Positions 44,545-53,187 of a stretch of DNA of 64,000 nucleotides are shown in pieces. Source of the stretch: Nitrospira sp. KM1. Lineage in GTDB: Bacteria; Nitrospirota; Nitrospiria; Nitrospirales; Nitrospiraceae. The number at the start of each line of letters is the position of its first letter. The first letter of the stretch is position 1. The translations under genes were made by a program, and so were the position numbers. The notes beneath the pieces were generated by a model that was given only the letters and a program-made list of their open reading frames with translations, ran no database searches and was not told where the DNA came from. Where the stretch lies: assembly GCF_011405515.1 (NCBI RefSeq), contig NZ_AP022671.1, positions 2,294,001-2,358,000 on the forward strand, given 5' to 3'.

Positions 44545-45066
44545 CTAGGGCAATCTTTTCGCTTTGGCCCGATTTCTGGACGGACGCTCTGGAAGCCGGA
44601 TCGATCGATATCTTGCCCTTGTTCCATCTATGGTAAGAATGCCGATCTTTCGAGGAAGCGAAAATCGTTTGGGTCCGGCCGACCCCGGATTGATCATCAA
44701 TGTCCCTTCAAGACGATGGATAGTCGGCCGGTGTGTGTGGCCAAATATACAGATGTCAGGTCCGGTGCGGGTCAGAAAATCCAGCCCATCTCTTGTCAGC
44801 GTTCCACTTTCATAGACGACATGGCGAACAGCGATTCGCTTTCTCCCGACGCGCAGAATCGCTTCCATCGCAATGCCGCTCTTCCGATATCCGTCCACAT
44901 TGCCGGAAACCATCACAACCGGCGCGATCTCTTGCAGCTGTTCGATGACAGCCGGATCACCGATGTCGCCGGCATGGATGATCCGGTCTACTCCATTGAA
45001 ATGTCGCCGGACTGAGGGATCGAAGAATCCGTGCGTATCGGCAATGAGTCCGATGCGGTAGGGCAT
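44545..45066 (-). CDS. YfcE/MJ0936-type metallophosphoesterase
   Basis: A 173-residue calcineurin-like phosphoesterase. The metal-binding motifs are all present: IADTHGF (DxH), HAGDIGD (GD), VSGNVDGYR (GNxD) and FGHTHRPTIH (GHTH). This small class acts on phosphodiesters in vitro, with physiological substrates mostly unknown. The C-terminus has a basic tail (RPSRNRAKAKRLP). It is 32 bp downstream of the M48 protease gene on the same strand. Confidence 0.9.
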   Translation of the reverse strand: MPYRIGLIADTHGFFDPSVRRHFNGVDRIIHAGDIGDPAVIEQLQEIAPVVMVSGNVDGYRKSGIAMEAILRVGRKRIAVRHVVYESGTLTRDGLDFLTRTGPDICIFGHTHRPTIHRLEGTLMINPGSAGPKRFSLPRKIGILTIDGTRARYRSIRLPERPSRNRAKAKRLP

Positions 45067-45098
45067 ATCTCTCTTTCTCGGTCACGCGCTGTTGAATA

Positions 45099-46214
45099 CT
45101 ATGGCGATGCCTGCACGGCTTTCCAGTCAAACGAGAACGGGTCAGATGCCTGCCGGGGAAGCGCGGCCGTTTCAGCCTTCAACCGGGCGGCTCTGCCGTC
45201 GCTCATCGGATGGGTCGAAAGAATTTCAACACGTCCCTTTTCCTGTTCCGCGAGACGTTCGAAAAACCGAATCATACCGTTCGGATCGATCCGAGCCCGA
45301 TGCAGCAACCGAAGGCCTGCGACATCGGCTTCGGTTTCCTGGGCGCGACCGAATTTGAGCGTAAACAGTTCGACCCCGAGCTGTTTCATCAGCCCGGCCA
45401 GGCCCTGTTGATCTCCCATGACAATCGTGGCCGCAACCACACCGAGTTGTTTGACGATGCGATTCAGCCCGTGTCGAAGCAACACGTGATTGATTTCATG
45501 GCCGAGAACTCCCGCGACCTCCTCACCGCTTTCAGCTTTGGACAGGAGGCCGGTAAATACCACGATGTATCCGCCGGGAAGGGCAAAGGCGTTCACGACA
45601 TCGCTTTTGACCACCGTGACTTCGAATTTGTAGGGACTGTGGGGAATCTGTTCTGTGAGACGTTTGGCAATCTCCGTGACGGCCGCCACGGCATGTCCGT
45701 CTTTGACAACGGTGTGTTGGGCCAGAAAGTCGCGATAGGCTGTGTCCCCGAGCTTGTGCTCCCAGTCGACCGGTATCCGGTCGACGGCCGCTTCCACGAG
45801 CAGATCGGATCCGAACCAGAGAAGCAAGGCAATCGCTCCGATAATTCCAGCCGTGACGGCCCATATCATGCGCTGTCGCTTCCGCATGTTCCGGACCGCC
45901 GTTGCAGTCAGCTCGAGTTCTCTGGTCAGGTCCGAAGGTGCAGATTGTCGGAACGCGGTGATGAGGATGGGATCGCGAAGAAATACCTGCCGGTCCTCCC
46001 CCGCCTCCACCCATTTAACAACCAGCTGATCGTGGTGCAATCCCCCGGCGGATACCGAGAGTTCCGAAAACGGCACGGTTGTCGTCCAGGGCTGAACCGA
46101 TGAGGTGAACATGGAGACGGTCATCCCCGAAGATGAGACCGAGACAAAACAGGGAGCCCCGGTAGCGGGAAAATCCTTGCTGAAACACAATGCGTTGGGC
46201 TCGGGATGACTCAT
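45099..46214 (-). CDS. M48-family zinc metalloprotease, membrane-anchored
   Basis: A 371-residue protein. The N-terminal ~120 residues are cytoplasmic or unassigned and are followed by a transmembrane helix (MIWAVTAGIIGAIALLLWFG). The C-terminal M48 peptidase domain has the zinc site HEINHVLLRH (HExxH) with a downstream ETEAD glutamate, as in BepA/HtpX/LoiP. STHPMSDGRAARL is the usual C-terminal signature. Probably it degrades misfolded envelope proteins. The phosphoesterase gene follows. Confidence 0.9.
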   Translation of the reverse strand: MSHPEPNALCFSKDFPATGAPCFVSVSSSGMTVSMFTSSVQPWTTTVPFSELSVSAGGLHHDQLVVKWVEAGEDRQVFLRDPILITAFRQSAPSDLTRELELTATAVRNMRKRQRMIWAVTAGIIGAIALLLWFGSDLLVEAAVDRIPVDWEHKLGDTAYRDFLAQHTVVKDGHAVAAVTEIAKRLTEQIPHSPYKFEVTVVKSDVVNAFALPGGYIVVFTGLLSKAESGEEVAGVLGHEINHVLLRHGLNRIVKQLGVVAATIVMGDQQGLAGLMKQLGVELFTLKFGRAQETEADVAGLRLLHRARIDPNGMIRFFERLAEQEKGRVEILSTHPMSDGRAARLKAETAALPRQASDPFSFDWKAVQASP

Positions 46215-46282
46215 CAGAGTACGGAGTATATACCGATGAGAGGAGCGGCCTTCCGCTCAAGCTTGCGCAGTTTGGCCAGGCA

Positions 46283-46966
46283 CTATTCCGATACAGGCAG
46301 AAATTGTCTTATCCAAGCACCGAAGCTTCCCGGGTTTCGACTCTGAATGAAGACGACTCCTGGTCCACGGAACCGGCAGACAAAACCCTCACCGGAGGTA
46401 AAGCTGGCAACCCAGCCTGAGGTAGCACGTTCGATGTGATAGGACGTCGTCGATGACCAGGCGACCAGATGACTGTTGTCGACGATGTACTCCTGGTCCG
46501 GCCGGAGTTCGATCTTGTGAATCGCGCCGAAGCTGTTCAAGATCAGTGCACCCTTGCCGCTGATTTTCAAAATGAAAAACCCTTCACCGCCTAATAGACC
46601 GCGGCTGAGGCTTTGCATCTGGCTCTCGATTTTGATCGACTCGGCTCCTGCAAGAAATCCATCTTTCTGGACCATATATTCGTTGAGTCCATCGAGTTCC
46701 AACACGACAATCTCTCCGGGAACGGTCGGCGCCAGGAGCACTTCTCCAGGCCCGCGATTCGCCTTCAACGTTTGAAAGAAAAACTTTTCTCCCGTCAGCA
46801 GCTTTCGCGACAATGCTCCCAAAAACCCGCCTTCCATCTTGCTTTCGATATCAATCGTGGGTGACGACGCGACCATCGCGCCCGACTCGGCCTTGATATT
46901 TTCTCCGGCTGCAAGATCGACCCGCACCATCGGAAATGCGCCGGGATAGAGGATTTCACTTTTCAT
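46283..46966 (-). CDS. TIGR00266/AIM24-family protein
   Basis: A 227-residue all-beta protein of the AIM24 family. It opens EILYPGAFPMVRVDLAAGENIKAESG, and GGFLGALSRKLLTGEKFFF and GFFILKISGKGALIL give the triple-stranded-helix repeats typical of the fold. No catalytic residues are known for the family; the yeast homologue is mitochondrial. GGAG precedes the ATG at suitable spacing. It is co-directional with the M48 gene 68 bp downstream. Confidence 0.9.
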   Translation of the reverse strand: MKSEILYPGAFPMVRVDLAAGENIKAESGAMVASSPTIDIESKMEGGFLGALSRKLLTGEKFFFQTLKANRGPGEVLLAPTVPGEIVVLELDGLNEYMVQKDGFLAGAESIKIESQMQSLSRGLLGGEGFFILKISGKGALILNSFGAIHKIELRPDQEYIVDNSHLVAWSSTTSYHIERATSGWVASFTSGEGFVCRFRGPGVVFIQSRNPGSFGAWIRQFLPVSE

Positions 46967-47023
46967 CCTGTTTCTCCATGCTACATCTTGCGGCCAGTAT
47001 TGCCGTTCGATTATGCGGGAGGG

Positions 47024-48505
47024 TCACGGGGAAACCCATCCGTACAATCGGTGACTGGGTTCCGGTCCCTCTTGGAGATAGCTCATCCGCATACGACCAA
47101 CATAGTCCTGGGGAACGGCTTGGCGCACAGCCGAAACGTCAATGCCGAAGACTCGCGCCGCATTCAGCCCGAACACCTTAGCCTTCACCTCGTCCGTCAG
47201 CGGCTGGTATCCGTGCTTCTCAATGACGTGATCCGGCATCGTGAATCGCCTGAATGCCTCAATTTGCCACTGCGGGGTTCCGGACCAAATCGAATCCGTT
47301 CCCCAGAGCACATGGTCGGTGCCAAACGAATCGATGATCTGTCCGAGGAGATGTGCACACACCAATGGATGAACAGTCACCAATTGCGCGAACGTCGATC
47401 CCAGTTCCATATAGATATTCCGGATCTCCGGATGCGCACGCTTCATCTTGCAGAATTCAGTCGTCCATGGGATCTCTCCCGTGGTCGTCCATACCTGCTC
47501 AATTGAACCTGCGCCCTTGAATCCCGAATGGTAGACCAGGAAATCGATATCGGGGAAGTCCTTGGCCGCTTTGATGAGATCCTTGGGGTGGTTATAGTCC
47601 TCGACGGGACCGAGTGGAAGACCCTTGTGAATACACACTTTCGTAACGTTGAGTTTCTTCGCCTGCTCCAACATCGGATACGCCAACTTCTCGTCGTCCA
47701 TCCACCACCCGCGGTCAAACCCTTTGGGACAGGAACCGGTATAGCCCTTCCAGGCGTCGACCTTGAGCGTCTCGGCCTGCATGGCCATGAATTCCAAATC
47801 GGCCTTCCCCAATTGCGGCGTCACCAATCCGTGAGCCAGCATCCGTTGCGATCCAGCCAATCGATTGATCTCGTCACGGATATGGGCCATCTCTTTCGGA
47901 GGAACCACGGCTTCCTGCGGATAGGGACCAGGCGGCGTACTGATCAAGCCGATCGACGTCTCGCTGTCCAGAAAAATTTCCTTCACGAAGTTCTGCCAGG
48001 ATAGATCGTCGATGGTATCGCGATCGTTGCGCAAGAGAGGATTTAAGCCCGTTTCACGCGCGCGCCGTCGCAAGCCGATCAAGGCCTCTCTGGTGACAGC
48101 ACCCTTCCTCCCCTTATCCGGATCGGTTTGTCCGAATCTGGAACTGACGTAATGCGTCTGGACATCGAAGATGAATCGAGAGGAGCCTTGTTGGGCGGCA
48201 AATGCATCCGATTCGTAGAGTTCTTCATTGAGCACGTTGAAGAACCGACCGAATACCGTATTCATGGCGATCAGCGCGGCCGCCATTCCACCGGAGGTCT
48301 TCAAGAAACTCCGACGGGTCATGCCCGCACGTGTCGAGGCGCGAAGACTCATCGCCTCGATGAGATGCTCGACGGTTTCTTGTTCCTTCGTTTGAGGAAG
48401 CGGAACGAATTCCTCGTTGGACACGTGGCGTGTGGGAATCGGCCCTACCGATACGTGCCCTCGCCGGAAGCGAGGGGACCGACCTTTGAAATCATCGTGC
48501 TGCAT
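47024..48505 (-). CDS. Tat-exported amidohydrolase-2 family protein
   Basis: A 493-residue amidohydrolase-fold (TIM barrel) protein. An N-terminal ~60-residue lead is followed by a Tat motif, MTRRSFLKTSGGMAAALIAM. Barrel segments include FDVQTHYVSSRF (HxH-like first strand), KVCIHKGLPLG, DIDFLVYHSGFKG and HVLWGTDSIWSG (the Asp ligand strand). The Tat signal implies folding with a metal before export. ACMSD/2-pyrone-dicarboxylate hydrolases share the fold, but the substrate is unknown. The long N-terminal lead is seen in related proteins I have met, so I kept the start at 48505. Confidence 0.85.
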   Translation of the reverse strand: MQHDDFKGRSPRFRRGHVSVGPIPTRHVSNEEFVPLPQTKEQETVEHLIEAMSLRASTRAGMTRRSFLKTSGGMAAALIAMNTVFGRFFNVLNEELYESDAFAAQQGSSRFIFDVQTHYVSSRFGQTDPDKGRKGAVTREALIGLRRRARETGLNPLLRNDRDTIDDLSWQNFVKEIFLDSETSIGLISTPPGPYPQEAVVPPKEMAHIRDEINRLAGSQRMLAHGLVTPQLGKADLEFMAMQAETLKVDAWKGYTGSCPKGFDRGWWMDDEKLAYPMLEQAKKLNVTKVCIHKGLPLGPVEDYNHPKDLIKAAKDFPDIDFLVYHSGFKGAGSIEQVWTTTGEIPWTTEFCKMKRAHPEIRNIYMELGSTFAQLVTVHPLVCAHLLGQIIDSFGTDHVLWGTDSIWSGTPQWQIEAFRRFTMPDHVIEKHGYQPLTDEVKAKVFGLNAARVFGIDVSAVRQAVPQDYVGRMRMSYLQEGPEPSHRLYGWVSP

Positions 48506-48671
48506 GTGGATTGCATCCTCTCTATAAGGCAGGGTGTCGATTGTGTGGAAATTGCAGACCGACTGTCAATAGCGACGGGAGACGTTCTTTCAATAGCATT
48601 CCGTGTACAGCGAAGGAGAGACAGGTGCGACGAGTGCCTGCGGGGTAAAGACGGAGTTTTGGGCGACTGCC

Positions 48672-51600
48672 CTACTTGGAAGTGCGCTTGCTTTCCGCGC
48701 GATCCACCATTGACGGGATCGATACCGCAACATCGTATCGAGGATCACCCTCCTGATCTTTGCCATCACGACCCACGCTGTAGAGGAGCCGCTTCTGTTG
48801 ATTCACCAACATTGGTAGGCCTGTAAATGGATCATAGTACGCCTGACCAGCCTTCGCGAGACGGGCGAGAAAATCTGCGTCCTGTGGACCGCGACGCACC
48901 CAAGCCTGAAGGCTGGCCAGCCGCAGTTGTGCATCGGTTTCTACCATTTTCCCGACATACGGATCCCATGACGGAACCGGCTCGAGTCCGGCTAGCAGTT
49001 CAACGGGATTGCTCAGATAGTCCATGACGCCGCTCGCGGGATTCCGGACGAAGGCGGAGGATTTCGGCAGGCTTACATATCGACCTTCCGCCACGGCCTT
49101 GTTTGCTGCATCGTAATATTCGGCATAGGCGTTTGCTCGACGCTGAACGGGAAGCGGCAAGGCCGCAGCAAGGGTTCCATACAGAAGGCGCTCTTCTCCG
49201 CGGTCCTTCTTCAGTTCTCCCGAAACGTTTCGCATCGCCCATATGAGATGGCTTTGCATCGGCCATTTGACAGACAGCTCGGCTTGATCGAGTGGTCGAA
49301 CAAGCTTCGAAAGCCGAGCCAGCGAGGGACCATCGAGGTCGGGACGCGTCAACAGACTAGACACCAGAGCGGTATCGTCATGAATAGCGGCGGCCGCCAT
49401 CATTTTCACCATGAGGGTCCTTGATTGACTCAGAGCCCCCCGCCACGCCTCCATATCTTTTTCCAGCCGTCCAATGCCAGCCGCGCCGTCTTGATTGAAT
49501 CCTTCCAGAACAAACAATCTGTGAATCAGAAGAACGCGGCTGCAATCCGGGCTGGCAAGAGTTCCGTAACCCCAATCATCGAATGGCATGCCGAGCCATT
49601 GCTGATATCGGGACAGAACAGATGATTCCTTTGAGACGAGCGGTTTGATTGTCTCGGCTTGTCCTTTGAGCCGGGCCAAAGGATCCGCACTCCTGAACCA
49701 TGCATTGACGGCATTCGCCGGAGCACTACCTCCATTCGGCGTCCCTGCGATGTCGGCCTCATGGAGACAGGACAGCGCCAGCGAACTATCCTGCTCCGTA
49801 GGCTTGCGTTCGTACCCGGCCTGAATCGGATCCTGTCCCGGCGGTGAATCCAGCCCGAGAAGCAACAGATACCCGTTTTTTGCCTGATCGGTGACAACAC
49901 GTTGTGGAGAGGCCGTCATGGACTGGTATCGAGGTGAAGGCGATTCCTCCATTGCAATCCAAACGAGCGCGATCGTTCCGATCCCGAGGGCGGCCATGAA
50001 TAGGCAGAGCGTGACGATGCTGACGCAGAGGAGGACGAACGCTCGAGTCGTGGAGAAACAGGATACGACCAGCGACTGCAATGCAATCCGAAGCCTGGCA
50101 AGACGTATGGCTGTTCTAGACCTCGGCTTGGCGTACGTCATTCGATCATGTGTCGGCCCATCGTCCATGCGTGCCGTCTGGTTGAACAAGACATCGACCG
50201 CAGAGGCGACTCGTGATGAGGGAAGGGCTACATGATCGTCTTTCGCTTCCGGAGAGACTGCTTCTAGAGACGACGGGTTGACTGCCTCGGACTGCCTGAG
50301 CTGAATAGCATCAACAGCCTGAGCCCACTCAGGCCTGGTATCGATTGGAGGTTCGGAAAGGAGTTCATCGGCAATCAATGGTTCGTCAGAAACCGATTCG
50401 TCGTGGTGACCTAATTCGGATGGTGTGGCGGCGGGCGTTTCATCAATGGGCGGCTGTTCCTTGTCCCATTTGTTCTTTTTGGCCGAAGGCCGGTGTAACT
50501 GAACCGACACCTCTCCCGTATTCCACGGCGACAGACTATTTGTCGACGTCGCTTCGAAGGTTGTATCCGGAGAAGGTTGGAGCGATGCACCGATGTCGGT
50601 GCGCAGGGCTGGGATGTCTGATGAAGAAATATTCGGAGCCGGTACGGCCTCGGCAACCGGTGCGATGGTCTCGCCTTGATCCTCCTCTACCGGCTGACTG
50701 TCGCGGGAAATCTGAACGTCAGCCGGTTGATCGTTGACTTTCTCTTCAATGAAGTCACGGTCTTCAGGTGGAACAGAGACAATCTGTTCCGCCACTGGCG
50801 GGACGGGAGATACGGGAGATAATGTATCGGCAGGAGGATAGGAAACGTACGAAAACTCGCTGTGCTCGCCTATGGCAGTGGAATTCTGGATGACGGGCTC
50901 TTGGATGACCGCCCTTTCTTCTTTGGTCTGCGGTTCGGCGATACGAAACGACTCATGTCCGACATCTTGCACCGCGTTCTCGTTGGAAGTGGGAACGCTT
51001 GTCTCGGTTGAAACCACGTCTCCCGGTTGAGGATCAACGTATTGGCCATTAGTGTTCGGAGTGATGTCCGGAATGTCTTGCAGGCTTGATGGAAAAGTCT
51101 GAATAGTTTGCTCGATCTCCGCCGATACACTTCCGGTATTTGCTTCGAGTTGGGTGGACTCGCCTTGAGAGTCACTTGACTGCCCCTTTTCGTTGTCAGT
51201 AACCACCGGTGCGGGAGTTTCGGTCCCGATGGCGATCTTCCAGGCGGTATCGAAAATGGCGGTCCATGAAAATGAGGAAGGATGAACCGGTGAGGCAACG
51301 GGTGGCTGGGCTGCTCTAGAGGCATCAGGAGCGGTCGGTGCGGTCGGCTCCGAGAGGGGCACATCAGGAGGGCTCGGCAGGAGACCTGGCTCAGGCTGTG
51401 AGAGGACAGCCGCGGCCTCGACTCCAACTGACGTCGTCTCAGGAACCTCTAAACCGAACGTCTCCGCCCCCGGCTGATCGGTGACAGATTCGACCGGCAT
51501 TTCTCTTTCGACAATCTGAAGGGCGGCGTCGGCGACGTGTTCCCATGGCATCCGAGCCAGAATGGATTCGGGCTCTGTAGCCGTTGACGCGGTCGACTCA

Positions 51601-52601
51601 TGCAAGGCGATCTCGTGTTCGGGCTCTTCTGCCGCGCGGACAGATAAGAGCGGTTCCGCGGGAACGGACTCCTGCTCGGGTGCCTGGATTTCGAGCGGTT
51701 GAGTACAATCGAGCGATGAAAGAGCCTCGTGGGAAGAGGCGCTGGTTGCCTCCGGCGAGTCTTTAAGCGATGACTCGACTGAATCAGCGGAGTGCAGGCT
51801 CGGCAATGGACTGTCCGGGAGAGAAAGGTCATCCGACACAGGGAGAGGGTGGGGCGTCAGTTCCGGCTCTTGAGACGAGAAGAGTTTAGAGGGTGAGCGG
51901 GGCTCTGACGAAAGCTCCTCATCCGGCCGTTCCCAAGGCATCAGTTCAGCCGGAGGTTCGGCGGCTGGTGTGGGATCTGATGGGGGACTTACGGCCTGCT
52001 CTTCACCATCATGTGGACGGGCAACGCGAAATTCACCTGTCTGCACGTCAAATGACGATGAAAATTGAAAGGCAACCGGACTTGCCGGTGCCAGCGCTCT
52101 GACTTTTTTATACAGCTGAGCGGACTTTTGAGGATTGTCGGGGTCCGGATCTTCCAACAGGATTTCTATGGCTTTGCCCAGTTCGGTAACCGCCGCCATC
52201 TCATCGCCTTTTTCCTGATACACATGGGCCAGTTGTTCGAGAAAGGGTATGCATCGTGGTCCGGCCGCCAGATATTCCCTTAGAAGCGACTCTGCAAGCC
52301 AATAGTCTTGCCGTCCTATCGCCTCGTTGGCTAACGATTCGAAGGCCTCCCTGGCCGTTACGAGGCTTCCCAGACGAAGATGCAAGGTGGCGAATAGACG
52401 ACGGGCTTCAGTATTCTGTGGATCAAGAGACAGGAGTTCTTTTAACGCGGCCGAAGACCGTCCATACTTACCGTTATTCATGTGGGTGATGGCTTCTTCG
52501 AGAAGAGCACTCTTGCGGCTGTATCCGACGACGCCCTGCTTGTGTCCCCGGGAGGACCCTTTTTTCTCCTGCTTATGTGATGTTTTTTTGTCAGTCCGCA
52601 C
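48672..52601 (-). CDS. Large TPR/low-complexity/transmembrane protein linked to the secretin
   Basis: A 1,309-residue protein starting with GTG. Residues ~15-190 form TPR-like helices (ALLEEAITHMNNGKYGRSSA and following). Residues ~200-850 are Pro/Glu/Ser-rich and acidic, probably disordered. One transmembrane helix occurs at ~880-905 (FVLLCVSIVTLCLFMAALGI). The ~400-residue periplasmic end closes with AYYDPFTGLPMLVNQQKRLLYSVGRDG, which resembles the C-terminal DPFTG...LYSVG pattern of type II pseudopilin-like proteins. A secretin gene lies 0.6 kb away, divergently. I infer a scaffold or substrate of a reduced type II-like system. Confidence 0.75.
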   Translation of the reverse strand: MRTDKKTSHKQEKKGSSRGHKQGVVGYSRKSALLEEAITHMNNGKYGRSSAALKELLSLDPQNTEARRLFATLHLRLGSLVTAREAFESLANEAIGRQDYWLAESLLREYLAAGPRCIPFLEQLAHVYQEKGDEMAAVTELGKAIEILLEDPDPDNPQKSAQLYKKVRALAPASPVAFQFSSSFDVQTGEFRVARPHDGEEQAVSPPSDPTPAAEPPAELMPWERPDEELSSEPRSPSKLFSSQEPELTPHPLPVSDDLSLPDSPLPSLHSADSVESSLKDSPEATSASSHEALSSLDCTQPLEIQAPEQESVPAEPLLSVRAAEEPEHEIALHESTASTATEPESILARMPWEHVADAALQIVEREMPVESVTDQPGAETFGLEVPETTSVGVEAAAVLSQPEPGLLPSPPDVPLSEPTAPTAPDASRAAQPPVASPVHPSSFSWTAIFDTAWKIAIGTETPAPVVTDNEKGQSSDSQGESTQLEANTGSVSAEIEQTIQTFPSSLQDIPDITPNTNGQYVDPQPGDVVSTETSVPTSNENAVQDVGHESFRIAEPQTKEERAVIQEPVIQNSTAIGEHSEFSYVSYPPADTLSPVSPVPPVAEQIVSVPPEDRDFIEEKVNDQPADVQISRDSQPVEEDQGETIAPVAEAVPAPNISSSDIPALRTDIGASLQPSPDTTFEATSTNSLSPWNTGEVSVQLHRPSAKKNKWDKEQPPIDETPAATPSELGHHDESVSDEPLIADELLSEPPIDTRPEWAQAVDAIQLRQSEAVNPSSLEAVSPEAKDDHVALPSSRVASAVDVLFNQTARMDDGPTHDRMTYAKPRSRTAIRLARLRIALQSLVVSCFSTTRAFVLLCVSIVTLCLFMAALGIGTIALVWIAMEESPSPRYQSMTASPQRVVTDQAKNGYLLLLGLDSPPGQDPIQAGYERKPTEQDSSLALSCLHEADIAGTPNGGSAPANAVNAWFRSADPLARLKGQAETIKPLVSKESSVLSRYQQWLGMPFDDWGYGTLASPDCSRVLLIHRLFVLEGFNQDGAAGIGRLEKDMEAWRGALSQSRTLMVKMMAAAAIHDDTALVSSLLTRPDLDGPSLARLSKLVRPLDQAELSVKWPMQSHLIWAMRNVSGELKKDRGEERLLYGTLAAALPLPVQRRANAYAEYYDAANKAVAEGRYVSLPKSSAFVRNPASGVMDYLSNPVELLAGLEPVPSWDPYVGKMVETDAQLRLASLQAWVRRGPQDADFLARLAKAGQAYYDPFTGLPMLVNQQKRLLYSVGRDGKDQEGDPRYDVAVSIPSMVDRAESKRTSK

Positions 52602-52610
52602 GCTATAACC

Positions 52611-52811
52611 TTAGCAGATGACCCCCTGAACAGAGTGACGCAGTCCGGCTCGATAGAGCCGTTCGATTTGAGTAAACAGCGCGCGGTTCTGTGGGGATTG
52701 GTTTAGCGTGGCATGTGCAATCACGGTGCCATAATTGCCCATCTCTGCATTGATATCTCCCTTTGATATCCAGTGGTTATTGGTTGATCCAGTGATGTCG
52801 CAGTGATTCAT
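52611..52811 (-). CDS. Small hypothetical protein ahead of the TPR protein gene
   Basis: A 66-residue frame ends 10 bp before the GTG of the TPR gene. Its C-terminal half (MGNYGTVIAHATLNQSPQNR and IERLYRAGLRHSVQGVIC) looks protein-like, and GGAG lies 1-2 bp before the ATG, which is close. It could be a real leader gene of the operon or a fragment. I recognise no family. Confidence 0.3.
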   Translation of the reverse strand: MNHCDITGSTNNHWISKGDINAEMGNYGTVIAHATLNQSPQNRALFTQIERLYRAGLRHSVQGVIC

Positions 52812-52881
52812 GCTCCAAAAATGGACAGATCATTCGACTTTGTCCTTCTCGGCCAAATGTGACCCTCTCGGCCAAATCTGA

Positions 52882-53016
52882 ATGGTGGGGATACGGTCCC
52901 CTTATGCGCGCTTTTTTCACGAAGTCATCGAACGCACCGCGAAACTCATCGCGCGATGGCAGGCGGTCGGCCGGGCCCATGGGGTCCTCAATACCGATCT
53001 AAATGGACACGAATGA
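52882..53016 (+). pseudogene. Remnant of a SelO/YdiU (UPF0061) gene
   Basis: A 44-codon frame encodes [20 protein letters not shown] followed by [14 protein letters not shown]. This matches the conserved SelO segment that normally reads WQAVGF-HGVMNTDN and belongs to its pseudokinase AMPylation core. The match ends abruptly at LNGHE and a TGA, with no further SelO sequence on either side, so only about 8% of a ~500-residue protein is left. SelO AMPylates proteins in redox stress. The surrounding 540-bp gap between the TPR and secretin genes has a duplicated CTCGGCCAAAT at 52849 and 52867. Confidence 0.75.
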
Positions 53017-53187
53017 ATATCTCGAAGCAATTGTCATCGTTCGTCGGCATCCGCAGACCATGTTCTAATGCACGGTAAGGTTGTTTCACAGGAATCCGTA
53101 TGGTACGGTTCATTCACCCCTTAGACCTTTTGTCTTGAAGTGGTTTGGAGGATTACCGCCTCTCTCCGCCTGTCGCACGTCCGCCAT

